This document shows positions 7,114 to 7,752 of a stretch of 7,752 nt of DNA, piece by piece (the first letter of the stretch is position 1; each line of letters begins with the position of its first letter). Location: assembly GCA_018715425.1 (NCBI GenBank), contig DVLR01000103.1, positions 1 through 7,752 on the forward strand, read 5' to 3'. The position numbers and the translations under genes are program-made. A model generated the notes under the pieces. The model saw only the letters and a list, made by a program, of their open reading frames with translations, did no database searches and was not told the DNA's origin. This DNA comes from Candidatus Merdenecus merdavium. GTDB lineage: Bacteria; Bacillota; Clostridia; Lachnospirales; Lachnospiraceae.

Positions 7114-7156
7114 ACAAAAAAAGAAAGAGAAAATACGAAAATTTATGCATTTTCTC
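7114..7156 (-). terminator. Likely intrinsic terminator of the YitT-family gene
   Basis: On the minus strand, GAGAAAATGC (7156-7147) can pair with GTATTTTCTC (7136-7127) as a 10-bp stem with one G-U pair and a 10-nt loop. A U-rich run follows directly (TTTCTTTTTTTG, 7126-7115). It lies about 50 nt after the YitT stop. The stem is AT-rich, so efficiency is uncertain, but the hairpin-plus-U-tract order is correct for this strand. Confidence 0.6.
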
Positions 7157-7181
7157 ATTTTTTCCATTATTTTATGCATTT
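7142..7181. repeat. Pair of ATGCAT-centred 11-bp direct repeats
   Basis: TTTATGCATTT occurs at 7142-7152 and again at 7171-7181, 29 bp apart. Each copy is a direct repeat of the other and has the palindromic core ATGCAT. They lie upstream of the regulator gene. The first copy overlaps the 5' arm and loop of the terminator stem. They could be a paired protein-binding site, or chance in AT-rich DNA. Confidence 0.35.
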
Positions 7182-7207
7182 CATCTCTCTGTGCAAGGTA
7201 TACAATA

Positions 7208-7752
7208 TTATTTTTTATACTCTCCGAATCCTTCACCGAGAACATCTTTAGAGTCACTGACAATCACAAAGGACTTGGGATCTACTTCATATACAAGTTC
7301 TTTTAATTCTACAATTTCTTTTTTGGAAACCACACAGAACAATAAATTCTTATGTTCTTTAGAATACATGCCTGTGGCACTGATTCCTGTTACTCCTCGA
7401 TCTAAACCATACATAATGGTATCTGCAACCTCATTATAATGATCGGTGATGATAAAAACAACCTTGGAAAAATTAATACCTTCGATCCATCCATCTGAAA
7501 TTCTACTGGTTACAAAGATTGCAATAATAGCATAAAGAGCCTTGTTTAGCCCAAATAAATAAGCACCTACCACTACAATCATACCATCTACAATAGCCAT
7601 AATCTGTGGTACTGAATACTGTGGTAACATGTGTTGAATTAATACGGATAACATATCAGTACCGCCAGTAGTACCTCGTCCCATTAATACCATTCCAATT
7701 CCTACACCACTTAATGCCCCTCCAAATACTGCAACTAAAATAAGGTCGCCCT
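7208..7752 (-). CDS. YitT family membrane protein (DUF161/DUF2179), C-terminal part, cut by window edge
   Basis: The frame is open from the right edge to a TAA at 7208-7210, giving 180 visible residues of a protein usually about 280-290 long; the true start lies outside the window. The ATG at 7693 is internal, since upstream codons continue the family sequence (VFGGALSGVGIGMVLMGRGT). The motif GRGTTGGTD and the following hydrophobic segments (VDGMIVVVGAYLFG, LYAIIAIFVTSRI) belong to the YitT membrane domain. The last roughly 80 residues form the soluble DUF2179 domain, with RGVTGI, FCVVSKKEIVELKELV and the terminal FVIVSDSKDVLGEGF. Family function is not established; members are multi-pass inner-membrane proteins. 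A hairpin with a U-tract follows, so it is probably not co-transcribed with the regulator. Confidence 0.92.
   Translation of the reverse strand, partial: GDLILVAVFGGALSGVGIGMVLMGRGTTGGTDMLSVLIQHMLPQYSVPQIMAIVDGMIVVVGAYLFGLNKALYAIIAIFVTSRISDGWIEGINFSKVVFIITDHYNEVADTIMYGLDRGVTGISATGMYSKEHKNLLFCVVSKKEIVELKELVYEVDPKSFVIVSDSKDVLGEGFGEYKK

Larger units (their letters stand above)
7026..7207 (-). promoter_or_regulatory. AT-rich intergenic region expected to hold the regulator-operon promoter
   Basis: This 182-bp gap lies between the YitT stop and the regulator's ribosome binding site. Its left part, after the terminator at 7114-7156, is very AT-rich with several TATAAT-like strings on the minus strand (for example TATAAA and TATAAG around 7029-7041). 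No good TTGACA-like box lies at 16-18 nt from any of them. A promoter is likely here from the gene layout, but I cannot place it. Confidence 0.35.

Noticed and set aside
7036..7263. A 75-codon minus-strand frame covering the gap upstream of the regulator
   Set aside because: It starts inside the YitT gene in another frame, reads through the terminator hairpin and has AT-rich, non-protein-like composition.

Overview
The window is AT-rich and every recognisable gene lies on the minus strand, so transcription runs from high to low coordinates. The gene families, AGGAGG-type ribosome binding sites and gene order (PucR/CdaR-type regulator, ftsE, ftsX, coiled-coil M23 peptidase, S41 protease) point to a Gram-positive Clostridia bacterium, probably Lachnospiraceae-like. 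That placement is an inference from gene content, not from a marker gene. There is no insertion sequence, tRNA, rRNA, CRISPR array, phage gene or other sign of recent transfer; this looks like ordinary core chromosome.

In transcription order: (1) the 3' part of a YitT-family membrane protein (7208-7752, cut by the window edge), followed by a likely intrinsic terminator; (2) an AT-rich gap of about 180 bp that should hold the promoter of the next unit; (3) a CdaR/PucR-type helix-turn-helix regulator (5922-7010); (4) ftsE and ftsX, overlapping by 11 bp; (5) a secreted coiled-coil M23 endopeptidase whose ribosome binding site overlaps the ftsX stop codon; (6) a strong hairpin at 2783-2821; (7) a membrane-anchored PDZ/S41 C-terminal processing protease; (8) a DegV/FakB-type fatty-acid-binding protein; (9) the 5' part of a MATE-family efflux transporter, cut by the left edge.

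The core is a cell-wall remodelling module. FtsE (ATPase) and FtsX (membrane subunit) form an ABC-type complex that, in relatives, activates a coiled-coil peptidoglycan hydrolase outside the membrane (PcsB in Streptococcus pneumoniae, CwlO in Bacillus subtilis). The M23 protein encoded next has that architecture and all expected catalytic residues. The S41 protease acts on the same side of the membrane and could process or degrade the hydrolase, but this is inference. DegV and MATE are less obviously linked and may only be co-transcribed.

I found no convincing undescribed system. The items most worth a second look are the M23-S41 pairing, the regulator beside ftsEX, a terminator-like hairpin facing the wrong way between the regulator and ftsE, repeated ATGCAT-centred sites upstream of the regulator, and start-codon choices for ftsX and the M23 gene.
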